Shown: positions 7,700 through 15,855 of the stretch, piece by piece
Numbering within the stretch: the stretch's first letter is position 1
Layout of the letters: each line of letters starts with the position of its first letter
DNA from: Candidatus Cloacimonadota bacterium
GTDB lineage: Bacteria; Cloacimonadota; Cloacimonadia; Cloacimonadales; Cloacimonadaceae
NCBI GenBank assembly: GCA_023230795.1
Contig: JALNWR010000037.1
Span: 1-16,437 of the forward strand
Direction: 5' to 3'
Length of the DNA: 16,437 nucleotides
The notes under the pieces: model-generated
The model's database searches: none
What the model was told of the DNA's origin: nothing
Seen by the model: only the letters and a program-made list of their open reading frames with translations
Position numbers and translations under genes: made by a program

Positions 7700-8548
7700 T
7701 TACCTCAATTTATCTATTATTTCTTTTATCTTCTGGAGCTCTTGCGGGCTTTTGTATTCCAGGGTGATCCTGCCCTTGCCCTGGCGTTCATGCACGCTTA
7801 CTTTCCCCGGGAAGATAGAGCTGAGCTGCTGCTCAAAGCTGTGGGTAAGAGCATCCCTTTCGGGCTCTGCTTCGCCTTTTTGCAGGCTGCTGGCATAGGT
7901 GGCTGCCTTCTGTTCGGCCTGGCGCACAGAGAGCTTATACTTGATGATGTGCCTGGCAAAGAGGATTTGGTATTCCGGCTGCACCATCAGCACGGCTCTG
8001 GCATGGCCGGCGGTAAGTTCTTCTGCGGCCACCAGCTCGATCACGTCGTCCGGCAGTTTCAAGAGGCGCAGACTGTTTGTGATGGTCACACGGTCTTTAC
8101 CCATAGTGGTGGCGATCTGCGCATGGGTGAGGGCAAAATCCTGGGTCAAAGCTTGATAGGCCATAGCTTCTTCTATGGGGCCAAGGTCTTCTCGCTGGAT
8201 ATTTTCCACTATCGCCAGCTGTAGCTGTTCCTTTTTGGAGACAGAGCGGATCACCACCGGCACATCGGTGAGGCCGGCGAGTTTTGCCGCTTCCAGTCTG
8301 CGTTCTCCGGCGATAAGCTCATAGTCGCTACCCGCGCTTTTGCTTACTATGAGGGGTTGGATGATGCCGTTTTCAGCGATGGATTGCGCCAGCTCTTTGA
8401 GCCGCTCTGGGTCAAAGTGCTTGCGCGGTTGATAGCGGTTTGGCTTGATCTTATCGATGGGCAGAGTGCCGAGTCCAGCTTTGATATTATCGTTTGGCTC
8501 TTTATCCCGAATCAGGGCAGAAAGTCCACGGCCAAGATGTTCGTTCAT
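7700..8548 (-). CDS. parB: Chromosome-partitioning protein ParB (Spo0J-type CTPase clamp)
   Basis: ParB binds parS sites, loads as a CTP-dependent clamp near the origin, and stimulates ParA. The 282-residue protein has all parts in order. The N-terminal ParA-contact motif is GRGLSALI (6-13). The ParB/sulfiredoxin domain contains YQPRKHF (39-45), the CTP/phosphate-binding GERRLEA (81-87) and ENIQREDL (115-122). A helix-turn-helix spans about 139-165 (LTHAQIATTMGKDRVTITNSLRLL region), followed by a C-terminal dimerisation segment (about 258-282). It lies 12 bp downstream of parA, in the standard order. AGAGG upstream of the ATG is the ribosome site. I could not find a parS-like 16-mer (consensus TGTTTCACGTGAAACA) within the window. 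Confidence 0.96.
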   Translation of the reverse strand: MNEHLGRGLSALIRDKEPNDNIKAGLGTLPIDKIKPNRYQPRKHFDPERLKELAQSIAENGIIQPLIVSKSAGSDYELIAGERRLEAAKLAGLTDVPVVIRSVSKKEQLQLAIVENIQREDLGPIEEAMAYQALTQDFALTHAQIATTMGKDRVTITNSLRLLKLPDDVIELVAAEELTAGHARAVLMVQPEYQILFARHIIKYKLSVRQAEQKAATYASSLQKGEAEPERDALTHSFEQQLSSIFPGKVSVHERQGKGRITLEYKSPQELQKIKEIIDKLR

Positions 8549-8560
8549 CTCATATCCTCT

Positions 8561-9325
8561 TTATCTATAGCGCTCTATTACTTCGTTTGCCAGATTCAGA
8601 TAGCTCATTGCGCCCACCGAACGGACGTCGTATAAAAAGATAGGTTTACCAAAGCTGGGCGCTTCGGTGAGCTTGATATTGCGGGGGATCACACTGCGAA
8701 AGACCTTTTCTTTGAAATAGCGGTGCACCTCTTTGGCCACCTGCATGGAGAGATTGACCCGTTTGTCAAACATAGTGAGCAAGATGCCCAGGATATTCAG
8801 GCCCGGATTCAGGTTCTTTTGGATCAAGCGAATGGTGGTGAGCAGCTGGCTGACTCCTTCCAGGGCATAGTATTCGCACTGGATAGGCACTATCACATCG
8901 GTGGAAGCGGTCATCGCATTCACGGTCAGAAGCCCCAGCGAAGGCGGGCAATCTATCAAGATATAATCCCAGTCATTTAAGATGCTTTGCAGGGCTTCTT
9001 TGAGCTTATGCTCCCGTGCAAATTCATGCACGAGCTCGATTTCCGCACCGGTGAGATCGATATTCCCCGGCACACAATACAGATTTTGAGTAGTGGTAGG
9101 CAGGATGCAATCCGTGAGTGCAGCCCGGCCGATCAAAGCATCGTAAACCTGAAATTCCACCTTGTCTTTATCTATGCCCACTCCGCTGGTAGCATTGCCC
9201 TGTGGGTCAAAGTCTATGAGCAGAGTGCGCTTTTCCAGCACTGCCAGAGCTGCTGCCAGATTCACCGTGGTAGTAGTCTTCCCCACTCCACCTTTTTGAT
9301 TTACTATCGTTATTATCTTTGCCAT
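8561..9325 (-). CDS. parA: Chromosome-partitioning ATPase ParA (Soj)
   Basis: This Walker-type ATPase cycles on the nucleoid and moves ParB-bound origins. It has 254 residues, the usual length for small chromosomal ParA/Soj proteins without an N-terminal regulatory domain. The deviant Walker A motif KGGVGKTT (11-18) contains the signature lysine, followed by switch I DFDPQGN (38-44) and Walker B ILIDCPP (122-128). QCEYYALEGVSQLL (149-162) and PRNIKLTEAPSFGKP (214-228) are also family hallmarks. It starts 25 bp after the rsmG stop with only a weak purine-rich ribosome site (GAAAGATAGAAT), so translation may partly depend on read-through from rsmG. The rsmG-parA-parB order is widespread near chromosomal origins. 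Confidence 0.97.
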   Translation of the reverse strand: MAKIITIVNQKGGVGKTTTTVNLAAALAVLEKRTLLIDFDPQGNATSGVGIDKDKVEFQVYDALIGRAALTDCILPTTTQNLYCVPGNIDLTGAEIELVHEFAREHKLKEALQSILNDWDYILIDCPPSLGLLTVNAMTASTDVIVPIQCEYYALEGVSQLLTTIRLIQKNLNPGLNILGILLTMFDKRVNLSMQVAKEVHRYFKEKVFRSVIPRNIKLTEAPSFGKPIFLYDVRSVGAMSYLNLANEVIERYR

Positions 9326-9350
9326 ATTCTATCTTTCAAAATCCTTATTC

Positions 9351-9992
9351 TTAGCGTTTCATCAGATCACGCTGTGCTATTCTTACCAGCCGCCGCTTCC
9401 CCAGAATATCGTCTGTGCGCGAGAATATTTCCTCATACTTGAGTCCCTTCAGATCGTCCATATTGCGGGATTTGTACATCACCAGATATCCTGAGGGCTT
9501 CAGCAGCCTCCGGATGGGCGAGTAATACCGCTCTTGTAAGACCACCGCCCGGCACAGGATCAGATCAAAGCTCGGACGCCGGGGCATGAAGGCATAATCC
9601 TCCAATCTGGAACACTCCACACTGGTACGCGGCAAAGACATCGCCTGCACCATCTCTATCATCGCCTTGGTCTTTTTATTGATGCTATCCAGCAGCACCA
9701 TCTCGCAATCCGGCACCACCAGCTTGATGGGAATGCCAGGCAAGCCTCCGCCCGAACCGAAGTCCAACACAGTCTGGTCGATAAAATCCACACATTCTAC
9801 AGCCAGCAAGCTGTCAAGGAAATGCTGCACCCAATAGTTATCCGGATGCATTTTGCGGGAGACCAGATTCACATCGCGATTGTGTGCTACCAAAAGCTTG
9901 TGATAGTGTTCAAATTGCCCCATCAAACGTGGGATTTCCGGCAGGTTAAGCTGGGTGAGATAGTCTTCAAATATTTGTTTTTCCTGGATCAT
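9351..9992 (-). CDS. rsmG: 16S rRNA (guanine-N7)-methyltransferase RsmG (GidB)
   Basis: RsmG methylates N7 of G527 in the 530 loop of 16S rRNA; loss can give low-level streptomycin resistance in other bacteria. The 213-residue protein matches the family in length. It carries NLVSRK (42-47), VQHFLDSLL (55-63), the SAM-binding glycine loop VLDFGSGGGLPGIPI (75-89), and an acidic LLDSINKK strand end (100-107). Its ATG overlaps the stop codon of the upstream G-x-D-x-Y gene as ATGA, which implies translational coupling. An AAGG-containing ribosome site lies inside that gene. It belongs to the conserved rsmG-parA-parB block; mnmG (gidA), often adjacent, is replaced here by the unrelated secreted-protein gene. 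Confidence 0.95.
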   Translation of the reverse strand: MIQEKQIFEDYLTQLNLPEIPRLMGQFEHYHKLLVAHNRDVNLVSRKMHPDNYWVQHFLDSLLAVECVDFIDQTVLDFGSGGGLPGIPIKLVVPDCEMVLLDSINKKTKAMIEMVQAMSLPRTSVECSRLEDYAFMPRRPSFDLILCRAVVLQERYYSPIRRLLKPSGYLVMYKSRNMDDLKGLKYEEIFSRTDDILGKRRLVRIAQRDLMKR

Positions 9993-12451
9993 AGTTTTTC
10001 CTTTGGCAGATTACGGATTAAGGCCTGAATCAGGAAGGATTCGTCGCTGTAAAATGATTCAAGCGCTGTTTGGGCCTCCTCGCTGCTATGCATACTCAGG
10101 GAGCGAACCACGAGAAAGCGGAGGCGTTCATTATCTTGATATTGATGGTCTGTTAAAAGCTGCAGACTGCCGGGATCATCGAGGGCTCCCAAGGCCGAAA
10201 TGCAGGCAGGAATGTATCTTTTTGCCCCCAGATGCTCTTGAATATAAGGCAGCAGCCGCAGGTCCTTCTCACCGGCTAAAAGCGAGATGGCAGTCTTGGC
10301 TTTGAGGGAATCTGCATCGCTTGCATAGGTCAGCAGAAGATCGCTGAAGCCTGCATTAGCCTTGGTAAAAGCTTCCAAAGCCCGATATTCGAGGCCGGAG
10401 CTATCGGCCAGCTTGTGTTCAAGGATGTAAGGCGCAGCTTCATCGGCTCTATCGTTTAAGATCTGACGGGCAGTGCGAACTCTCTGCACGCTACAGCCCA
10501 CTTCCCATTCTGATGCCGCCGCAAAGATCTCCCTGATCGGAGCATCGGCGGCAGGAGGCGGGTCTTGCGTGAGCGTTTCCTCTTTCTCCTGTTCAGGCAC
10601 GTCATATAGCTCTGTATCCTGACCCATGCCGTATTTGCCCTTGCTCCAAACGCTGTTGTTTTCCATGTCTCCTTGTGGATAGCTATCCTCCCCGCCGGCA
10701 TCCAGAAAGAGGCCGATACCGCCGGTTTTGCGGACAAAATTTGCGCTGCCGTAGCTTTGCTGATTTTGACGTTCATAGCGGTCATTGCCGGATTTATCCA
10801 CAAAGACGCCCAGGGAGTTTGTTAGTCCCAGGCCGTTTCCTCCTTCGATGGAGTACGCATCATTGCCGGCAGCATCGATGAAAAGGCCAAAGCTCCAGTC
10901 ATGCCCGGCACCCTGTCCGGGCCCATGCCGGCTGTAATAAGCATCATCGCCTTCATGATCGTAAAGTACCCCAGAGGCCATGTGAATGCCGGAGCCCTGA
11001 GGATAGTAAATTGCATTATAGACGTCGTTCCCGCCTTCGTCGATCAACACTCCGGTGCTGTACCAATAGCCCACGCCCTGAGCATAGACCCCACCCAGAT
11101 ATTTGTCGTTACCGGCCGCATCATAGATCAGCCCCAATCCGCCGGCCAGATCGGGACGGGGGCCGTAGCCCATGCCTTGTCCCATAGTACGATAGTCATT
11201 TGGCATCAGCGGGGCATGCAGGTATTTGCCGTCCAGATAGTAAGTATCGGCGCCGGCGTAATCTGCCAGAATTCCGGCACCGTAAGTGCTGCCAAAGGCC
11301 TGAGCGCAAGCGTGGGCACTATAAGAATCGTTACCCTCTTCATCTATCAACAAGCCGAGCCCAGCTATGCCCGCTCCCTGAGCAAAAAGCCCGGAGCGGT
11401 AAACATCATCTCCGCTGGAGTCTATGTGCATTTGCACACCCAAGACTGCGGCATGCGAAAAGTCTCCCAAGTGATAGATATCATCACCCTGCAGATCGCC
11501 GGAAAGCATTAGTCCCCGAAAGGCAAAGAAGCAAGGCTGCTGGCAGCGATAGACGTCATCCCCATGATGATCTATATGCAGCAGGAAGGGATGCTCTCTG
11601 CCGGTTGATAAAGGCAGCTCATAGATATCATTCCCGGCGGGCTCGATCAGCAGGCATACCGGCATATCTTGCAAGGCCTTGATGCTTTCCGGACTATAGT
11701 GATCTGCTTCTTTGCTGCCGATGATCATAAGGCCATATTTGCTCTTGTATAGCGTGCTGCGCTTATTCAAAGGCCGATACTGCGAAATCTGGGTATAAAG
11801 AGCGCGCATCTCCATGGCAGCCTTTGCCAGATAGGCAAAATCGAGCTTTCCCAAAAGCGGGATGAAGTCCTGAATATCGATCTTTTCCAGATACAACAGC
11901 TTATTCTCTTGTAAAAACTTGCGGTCTTGCTCCTCGTTTTCGCTTTCAGCCATCAGCAAATACAAAAAAGCGGACAGGCTATCGGCCTGCGAATCTGAAA
12001 GCTGAGCAAAGCTCAAATCAAGGTCTTTGGATATCCTGTCGTAAGCCGCTTCCACATGGCGAAATAGCACTTTGGGATTCTTAAAGTCCAGCGCCGTAGC
12101 GGGCGGGATGGCAGGATCAAGCTCCCAGGCTACATAAGCATAGTGCCGGAGCATGGCATCCCAATCTTTTGTGGCCATCAAATCCCGCAGCTCCTCTATC
12201 TGCCCCTTTGCTCCCAGACCTTTTTGCAGAATATTCATGTGCCACGCAGTCTTGCCTTTGGTATAGGGGTCCCAATCCCGATAAAACTCGGTATGATTCA
12301 GGTTCAGATCCTGAGTAGCCAGCAGCTCTGATAAGGCCTGCATCTTTAGCTCAGACAAAATCTCATTGGCATTCAAAACTCCCGCGCTCAGCAAAACTGC
12401 CAGCGCGATAAGTGACCATAACCCATGGCTAAGGGGATGATAAAGCTTCAT
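9989..12451 (-). CDS. Secreted protein with 12 G-x-D-x-Y repeats and C-terminal HEAT-like helices, function unknown
   Basis: I do not recognise a named family for this 820-residue protein. Residues 1-28 form a signal peptide (hydrophobic 11-25, likely cut after LNA). Residues 30-260 look mostly alpha-helical. From 273 to 591, twelve copies of G-[NDAE]-D-x-Y recur, beginning at 273, 297, 322, 347, 373, 400, 447, 474, 501, 529, 555 and 587. Each is set in a 24- to 28-residue unit resembling QGxGxxxxxGxLxDxxGNDxY; one gap of 47 suggests an insert or lost copy. The regular period suggests a beta-solenoid, perhaps cation-binding through the Asp/Asn residues. After an acidic, Pro-rich linker (about 612-638), residues 650-818 read as HEAT-like helical hairpins, a protein-binding fold. 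It is probably periplasmic or on the surface. GAGGA lies 5 nt before the ATG, and its TGA overlaps the rsmG start. Confidence 0.85.
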   Translation of the reverse strand: MKLYHPLSHGLWSLIALAVLLSAGVLNANEILSELKMQALSELLATQDLNLNHTEFYRDWDPYTKGKTAWHMNILQKGLGAKGQIEELRDLMATKDWDAMLRHYAYVAWELDPAIPPATALDFKNPKVLFRHVEAAYDRISKDLDLSFAQLSDSQADSLSAFLYLLMAESENEEQDRKFLQENKLLYLEKIDIQDFIPLLGKLDFAYLAKAAMEMRALYTQISQYRPLNKRSTLYKSKYGLMIIGSKEADHYSPESIKALQDMPVCLLIEPAGNDIYELPLSTGREHPFLLHIDHHGDDVYRCQQPCFFAFRGLMLSGDLQGDDIYHLGDFSHAAVLGVQMHIDSSGDDVYRSGLFAQGAGIAGLGLLIDEEGNDSYSAHACAQAFGSTYGAGILADYAGADTYYLDGKYLHAPLMPNDYRTMGQGMGYGPRPDLAGGLGLIYDAAGNDKYLGGVYAQGVGYWYSTGVLIDEGGNDVYNAIYYPQGSGIHMASGVLYDHEGDDAYYSRHGPGQGAGHDWSFGLFIDAAGNDAYSIEGGNGLGLTNSLGVFVDKSGNDRYERQNQQSYGSANFVRKTGGIGLFLDAGGEDSYPQGDMENNSVWSKGKYGMGQDTELYDVPEQEKEETLTQDPPPAADAPIREIFAAASEWEVGCSVQRVRTARQILNDRADEAAPYILEHKLADSSGLEYRALEAFTKANAGFSDLLLTYASDADSLKAKTAISLLAGEKDLRLLPYIQEHLGAKRYIPACISALGALDDPGSLQLLTDHQYQDNERLRFLVVRSLSMHSSEEAQTALESFYSDESFLIQALIRNLPKEKL
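10679..11635 (-). repeat. Coding region of the twelve G-x-D-x-Y repeats
   Basis: This stretch encodes residues 273-591 of the secreted protein. Period in residues is 24, 25, 25, 26, 27, 47, 27, 27, 28, 26 and 32. The repeats are conserved as protein (G, D and Y are invariant) but diverged at the DNA level, which suggests old duplications under selection rather than recent slippage. Confidence 0.85.
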
Positions 12452-12468
12452 TTAATCCTCATAAGGTA

Positions 12469-12497
12469 AAGTTAAAATAAGGGGTATTTATTGTCAA
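12469..12497 (-). promoter_or_regulatory. Putative sigma-70-type promoter for the G-x-D-x-Y/rsmG/parAB operon
   Basis: On the minus strand, a perfect TTGACA (12492-12497) is followed after exactly 17 bp by TAACTT (12469-12474), which matches three of six -10 positions. The start codon at 12451 lies 17 bp beyond the -10 box, so the leader would be very short but would still contain the GAGGA ribosome site. It sits in the only sizeable gap (95 bp) between the lipoprotein gene and this gene. The strong -35 and ideal spacing support it; the -10 is weak. Confidence 0.5.
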
Positions 12498-12546
12498 GAG
12501 TTTTGGGGCTATAGCCTTTTATTCACCGCTAATTCGGCCTCAGATA

Positions 12547-13491
12547 TCAAAGCGGAGCCTTTATCACCTTCACATACATCACGCCACCGCTGGCTGAGCC
12601 GAAATAGCCCAAAGCATTTTGCACTCCGCCATACAGATAGCCTTCCGACATGTATGTGTAACGGTAAAAATTCTCATCAACTATGTATGTGGAGACCAGG
12701 TAACGTCCATAGAAGATGAAAGCCTGACGGTAATCCTTGAGCAGGATGTAATTATCCTCATATTCGGGCTGGACGGCGGAGCTGACTCTGCCCACAGAGC
12801 TAATTCTGCGAAAACCGTTACCGCTACCATTGTAAACATCTTCCATATCTTCACGGGGATGAGTAAGCCCGAAAATGGGTGTGGTAAATTCAAGCTCCGT
12901 ACTAAAGGGCTCCAGGCAATACAGATCGATTAGCAGATTGAAGGTCTGAGCCCTATCCAGAGTATTCAGCGCCAGCGGATAACGGATATCGGCTACATCA
13001 AAAACCACCTCGCCCATGCTATCCTCATCCAGGCTATAGCCTTCGCCTTCCACATTGTGCTGATAGTAATCCGGATTCAGGATAGTCTGGACCGGCACTG
13101 TGGTTTCAGCAGAAATCACTTGATCGTAACCCGGAACCTGCACCTGGATGCGATAGCTATGTTCAGGCTGGATGATGTTTGCGGCGGGGTCTATCCACTT
13201 CACTTTATATTCCTGAGTATCCAGAATTGGGCTCAGGCTCCAGCTTTTGCCGGTATCCAGCTCAATAATCTGTATATCCGCTTCCATTACAAAGATATCC
13301 ATGGGATCGAAGGACTCGATATCCGCACTTCTGGTAAGATACACCGGATGCTCGGCGTTGATAGCCTTGCCTGCCTTCAAAAGCCCTGCGATAGCATAGA
13401 CATCACCCTCAAAGCGAGGCCCGGAAGTAAAATCTTCACATCCGGAAAGCAGCAGCAAGACCAGAAGGATTATAGCTATATACTTCACCAT
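12547..13491 (-). CDS. DUF4249-like outer-membrane lipoprotein, partner of the TonB-dependent receptor
   Basis: The 314-residue protein opens with a lipoprotein signal (MVKYIAIILLVLLLLSGC; lipobox LSGC, lipidated C18), so it is anchored in a membrane, probably the outer one. The body begins with an immunoglobulin-like beta region (about 28-135, including IQIIELDTGK and YRIQVQVPGYDQVISAETTVP). It ends in YGGVQNALGYFGSASGGVMYVKV, like the C-terminus of DUF4249 proteins in Bacteroidetes, which are encoded next to TonB-dependent receptors; the family assignment comes from pattern memory. The ATG overlaps the end of the receptor gene by 7 nt (ATGGTGA), with GGGAG upstream inside that gene. This indicates translational coupling and a physical complex. 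The partner substrate is unknown; peptides, siderophores and glycans are all possible. Confidence 0.75.
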   Translation of the reverse strand: MVKYIAIILLVLLLLSGCEDFTSGPRFEGDVYAIAGLLKAGKAINAEHPVYLTRSADIESFDPMDIFVMEADIQIIELDTGKSWSLSPILDTQEYKVKWIDPAANIIQPEHSYRIQVQVPGYDQVISAETTVPVQTILNPDYYQHNVEGEGYSLDEDSMGEVVFDVADIRYPLALNTLDRAQTFNLLIDLYCLEPFSTELEFTTPIFGLTHPREDMEDVYNGSGNGFRRISSVGRVSSAVQPEYEDNYILLKDYRQAFIFYGRYLVSTYIVDENFYRYTYMSEGYLYGGVQNALGYFGSASGGVMYVKVIKAPL

Positions 13492-15806
13492 GTTACGTTC
13501 ACTCCCACAAACGGCAGGATGGGAAATTGACCTGTGTCTTCAGTAAGCAAGGTCAGCTCACCATCTTCATCCGGGCCGATATTGTAATTTCTAAAGCCCA
13601 CATTCTTGCGGTTAAATACGTTTATCACTTCCAGATAAGGCTCGATAGAGCCCCAGGAGGTTCGCCATTCGTATTTGGTGCTGATATCCAGCCTCAGGTA
13701 GGCCGGCAAGCGGTCTCGATCTCTGTAGGAATAGATAATTCCAAAGTCTTCCCCATCAAAATAGATGCGCTCCGGACGATCGGTCGGCTGACCTGAATTG
13801 TGCGTAAAATTCACTCCGAGCTTGAAGTCTGCACCAAAGAGCTTCTTCCCGGAGAAATGGCTGAGGTTAAAGGTTTGCACCACATTTGTTGAATAGGAGC
13901 GGTCGTATTTGGGATAGTAGCTTTGCCCCTGCATTGTATAGGGATCGATATTGCTATCCTTCATGGTGCGCCTGGTCTTGCTGAGGGTGAGCCCCACAAA
14001 GCCTTCCAGCCCCCGCCAATAGGTTCTGAGCATGATGTCTGTGCCATAGGTGTAGCCTTTCCCCTGATGAAACACATCGGCCAGTTGCCCTTCGTCATTA
14101 TCCCAGTCATAATCTGTAGCCGAATCGTATTCCAGGATATTCTGGTAAGTCTTGTAATATAGCTCTATATCAAAGGCAAAGTCACGCGCAAACTGATTTT
14201 TGTAGCCCAGCAAAAAATGGTCACTCCGCCCGGGCCTCAGGCTGCCATCCAGCGGAAACCACACATCAAAAGGAGTGCTAAAATCCGCTGCCATCAGGGT
14301 GAGATATTGATGATACAGCCCATAGCTGGCATACACGCTTTCTGCCAGATCGAGCTTGCGTCGAACGGAAAATCGGGGGTCCAGATTCACATAAGAGGCC
14401 TGGGGAATATGCCCCGGACTGAGGTCCAGGCTTTGATACCAGGTAAGGCGCAGACCCGGCTGCAGAGACCACAGGGCATCGGGGTCCCAGGTATCCTGAA
14501 TGTAAACGCTACTGGTGAGCGAGGTCACCTCCACATCCGGCATGGAGCTTTCATCGCCTTGCATGGAGCTCTGGGCCTTCAGCCAGGTATCGTTGTATTT
14601 CACTTCCCAGCCAAAATCCGCTTGATGTTGATTGTCTGGCCTATAGGTGAGCATCGCTTTACTGCTGATATCCTGAATTCCGTTTTCCCTAGTAAAAGTC
14701 CCTTCGCCTTCGGGTGAGACCTGGGCAAGATTGCTGGTGAAATCGCTGCCGGCAAGCACGAATTGGGAGAACAGCCGCGGGCCAAAAAGATGCACCCACT
14801 GCGTGCTAAAAGTACGGTTTCCCCAATCCAGCTCTATCACGCTGCCAAAATCAAAATTCAGCCGGTCTCTACCAAAATAGGTGCTGGCTGATACCATATC
14901 CCGGGAGCTGATGTCCCAATTCAGTTTGACATGACCATCGTAAAAATAGTAATCTGGCAGATCTTTCATCAGCGCTTTCACCAGTTCCAGATAGGTGCGC
15001 CGAAACGAGGCCATATAGCTCCCGCTCTGATTTGTCAGGCTCCAGGGCCCTTCCAGGGTAGCGGAAGATGAGATCAAAGACCATCTGGCTATACCCTGAT
15101 GGTGATCGCGATTTCCCTGACGATTAGTAACGTCCAATACACTGGAAAGACGGCCTCCGTATTTGGCCGGGTAAGCGCCTTTGATGAGATTGATATTTTC
15201 CACCGCATCGACATTGAAGGTGCTGAATACTCCCCCAAAATGGTTGGGATTATACACATCGATATCATCCAAAAGAATGAGATTCTGATCCGGAGAGCCA
15301 CCCCGCACATACAGCCCTGAAGAGAAATCCGATATAGGCGCCACTCCCGGCAAAGCCAAAATCGCCCGAAACACATCCGCTTCTATGGGAGATACCACGC
15401 TTTTTACATCCTCTGTAGTACTGCGGATGAGGCTGGGACGGATCTCACGGGAATCTTCGTAATTAGAACCGGTAACCTTCACTGTGGCCAGCTCGATGGC
15501 AGCTTCTCTCAGGCTGAGCTGCAGATGCACGTCCTCCTGTGGAGTTTGGACGGTAAACTTCTGCTTCAGAGGATGATAGGACAAAAGGCTAAGCTCCAGG
15601 GTGTAAGTGCCCGGATTGGGTATATCGATCACAAAATAACCCTTTTTATTTGTCTGCATGCCGGCTTTGGTCTCCAAAACGTGCACGTTTACATATTGCA
15701 TGGGCTCTTTACTGCCGGCCCGGCTTACAAATCCGCTCACCGTAGCCGCAAAGAGGGTTATGCTAAACCCAATCGTAAACAGGATTATCAGGATGCTATA
15801 CTTCAA
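13485..15806 (-). CDS. TonB-dependent outer-membrane receptor with carboxypeptidase-regulatory-like N-terminal domain
   Basis: This 773-residue receptor imports a ligand across the outer membrane using TonB energy. After the signal peptide (about 1-20, KYSILIILFTIGFSITLFAA) comes a CarboxypepD_reg-like beta-sandwich (about 22-105; SGFVSR, YVNVHVLETKAGMQTNKKGYF, LSLLSYHP). The plug domain follows (about 118-235) with FRAILALPGVAPISDFSSG, LYVRGGSPDQ (165-174), ILLDDIDVYNPNHFGG and AKYGGRLSSVLDV. A 22-strand-type barrel runs to the terminal strand LPFVGVNVTW, which ends in an aromatic residue as usual. I set the start at the TTG at 15804-15806 because AAGGAG lies 8 nt upstream and the signal peptide begins directly there. 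The upstream in-frame TTG at 15884 would add 26 non-signal residues. The lipoprotein gene overlaps its 3' end. No TonB box is obvious by eye. Confidence 0.9.
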   Translation of the reverse strand: MKYSILIILFTIGFSITLFAATVSGFVSRAGSKEPMQYVNVHVLETKAGMQTNKKGYFVIDIPNPGTYTLELSLLSYHPLKQKFTVQTPQEDVHLQLSLREAAIELATVKVTGSNYEDSREIRPSLIRSTTEDVKSVVSPIEADVFRAILALPGVAPISDFSSGLYVRGGSPDQNLILLDDIDVYNPNHFGGVFSTFNVDAVENINLIKGAYPAKYGGRLSSVLDVTNRQGNRDHHQGIARWSLISSSATLEGPWSLTNQSGSYMASFRRTYLELVKALMKDLPDYYFYDGHVKLNWDISSRDMVSASTYFGRDRLNFDFGSVIELDWGNRTFSTQWVHLFGPRLFSQFVLAGSDFTSNLAQVSPEGEGTFTRENGIQDISSKAMLTYRPDNQHQADFGWEVKYNDTWLKAQSSMQGDESSMPDVEVTSLTSSVYIQDTWDPDALWSLQPGLRLTWYQSLDLSPGHIPQASYVNLDPRFSVRRKLDLAESVYASYGLYHQYLTLMAADFSTPFDVWFPLDGSLRPGRSDHFLLGYKNQFARDFAFDIELYYKTYQNILEYDSATDYDWDNDEGQLADVFHQGKGYTYGTDIMLRTYWRGLEGFVGLTLSKTRRTMKDSNIDPYTMQGQSYYPKYDRSYSTNVVQTFNLSHFSGKKLFGADFKLGVNFTHNSGQPTDRPERIYFDGEDFGIIYSYRDRDRLPAYLRLDISTKYEWRTSWGSIEPYLEVINVFNRKNVGFRNYNIGPDEDGELTLLTEDTGQFPILPFVGVNVTW

Positions 15807-15855
15807 AAAACGGTCTCCTTTATTTCCACTGGCAATATAGACCAGCAGTGCATCT

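Noticed and set aside
10794..10802. Perfect DnaA box TTATCCACA
   Set aside because: It is single, lies inside the coding sequence of the repeat protein, and has no neighbouring boxes or A+T-rich unwinding region. One chance match in 16 kb is not surprising.
10003..11682. Plus-strand open frames across the G-x-D-x-Y gene
   Set aside because: They are antisense shadows of the repeated, codon-biased minus-strand gene and have no ribosome sites or family features.
12507..12516. GGCTATAGCC palindrome as terminator of the lipoprotein gene
   Set aside because: The stem has no loop, and the T-run lies on the wrong side for minus-strand transcription.
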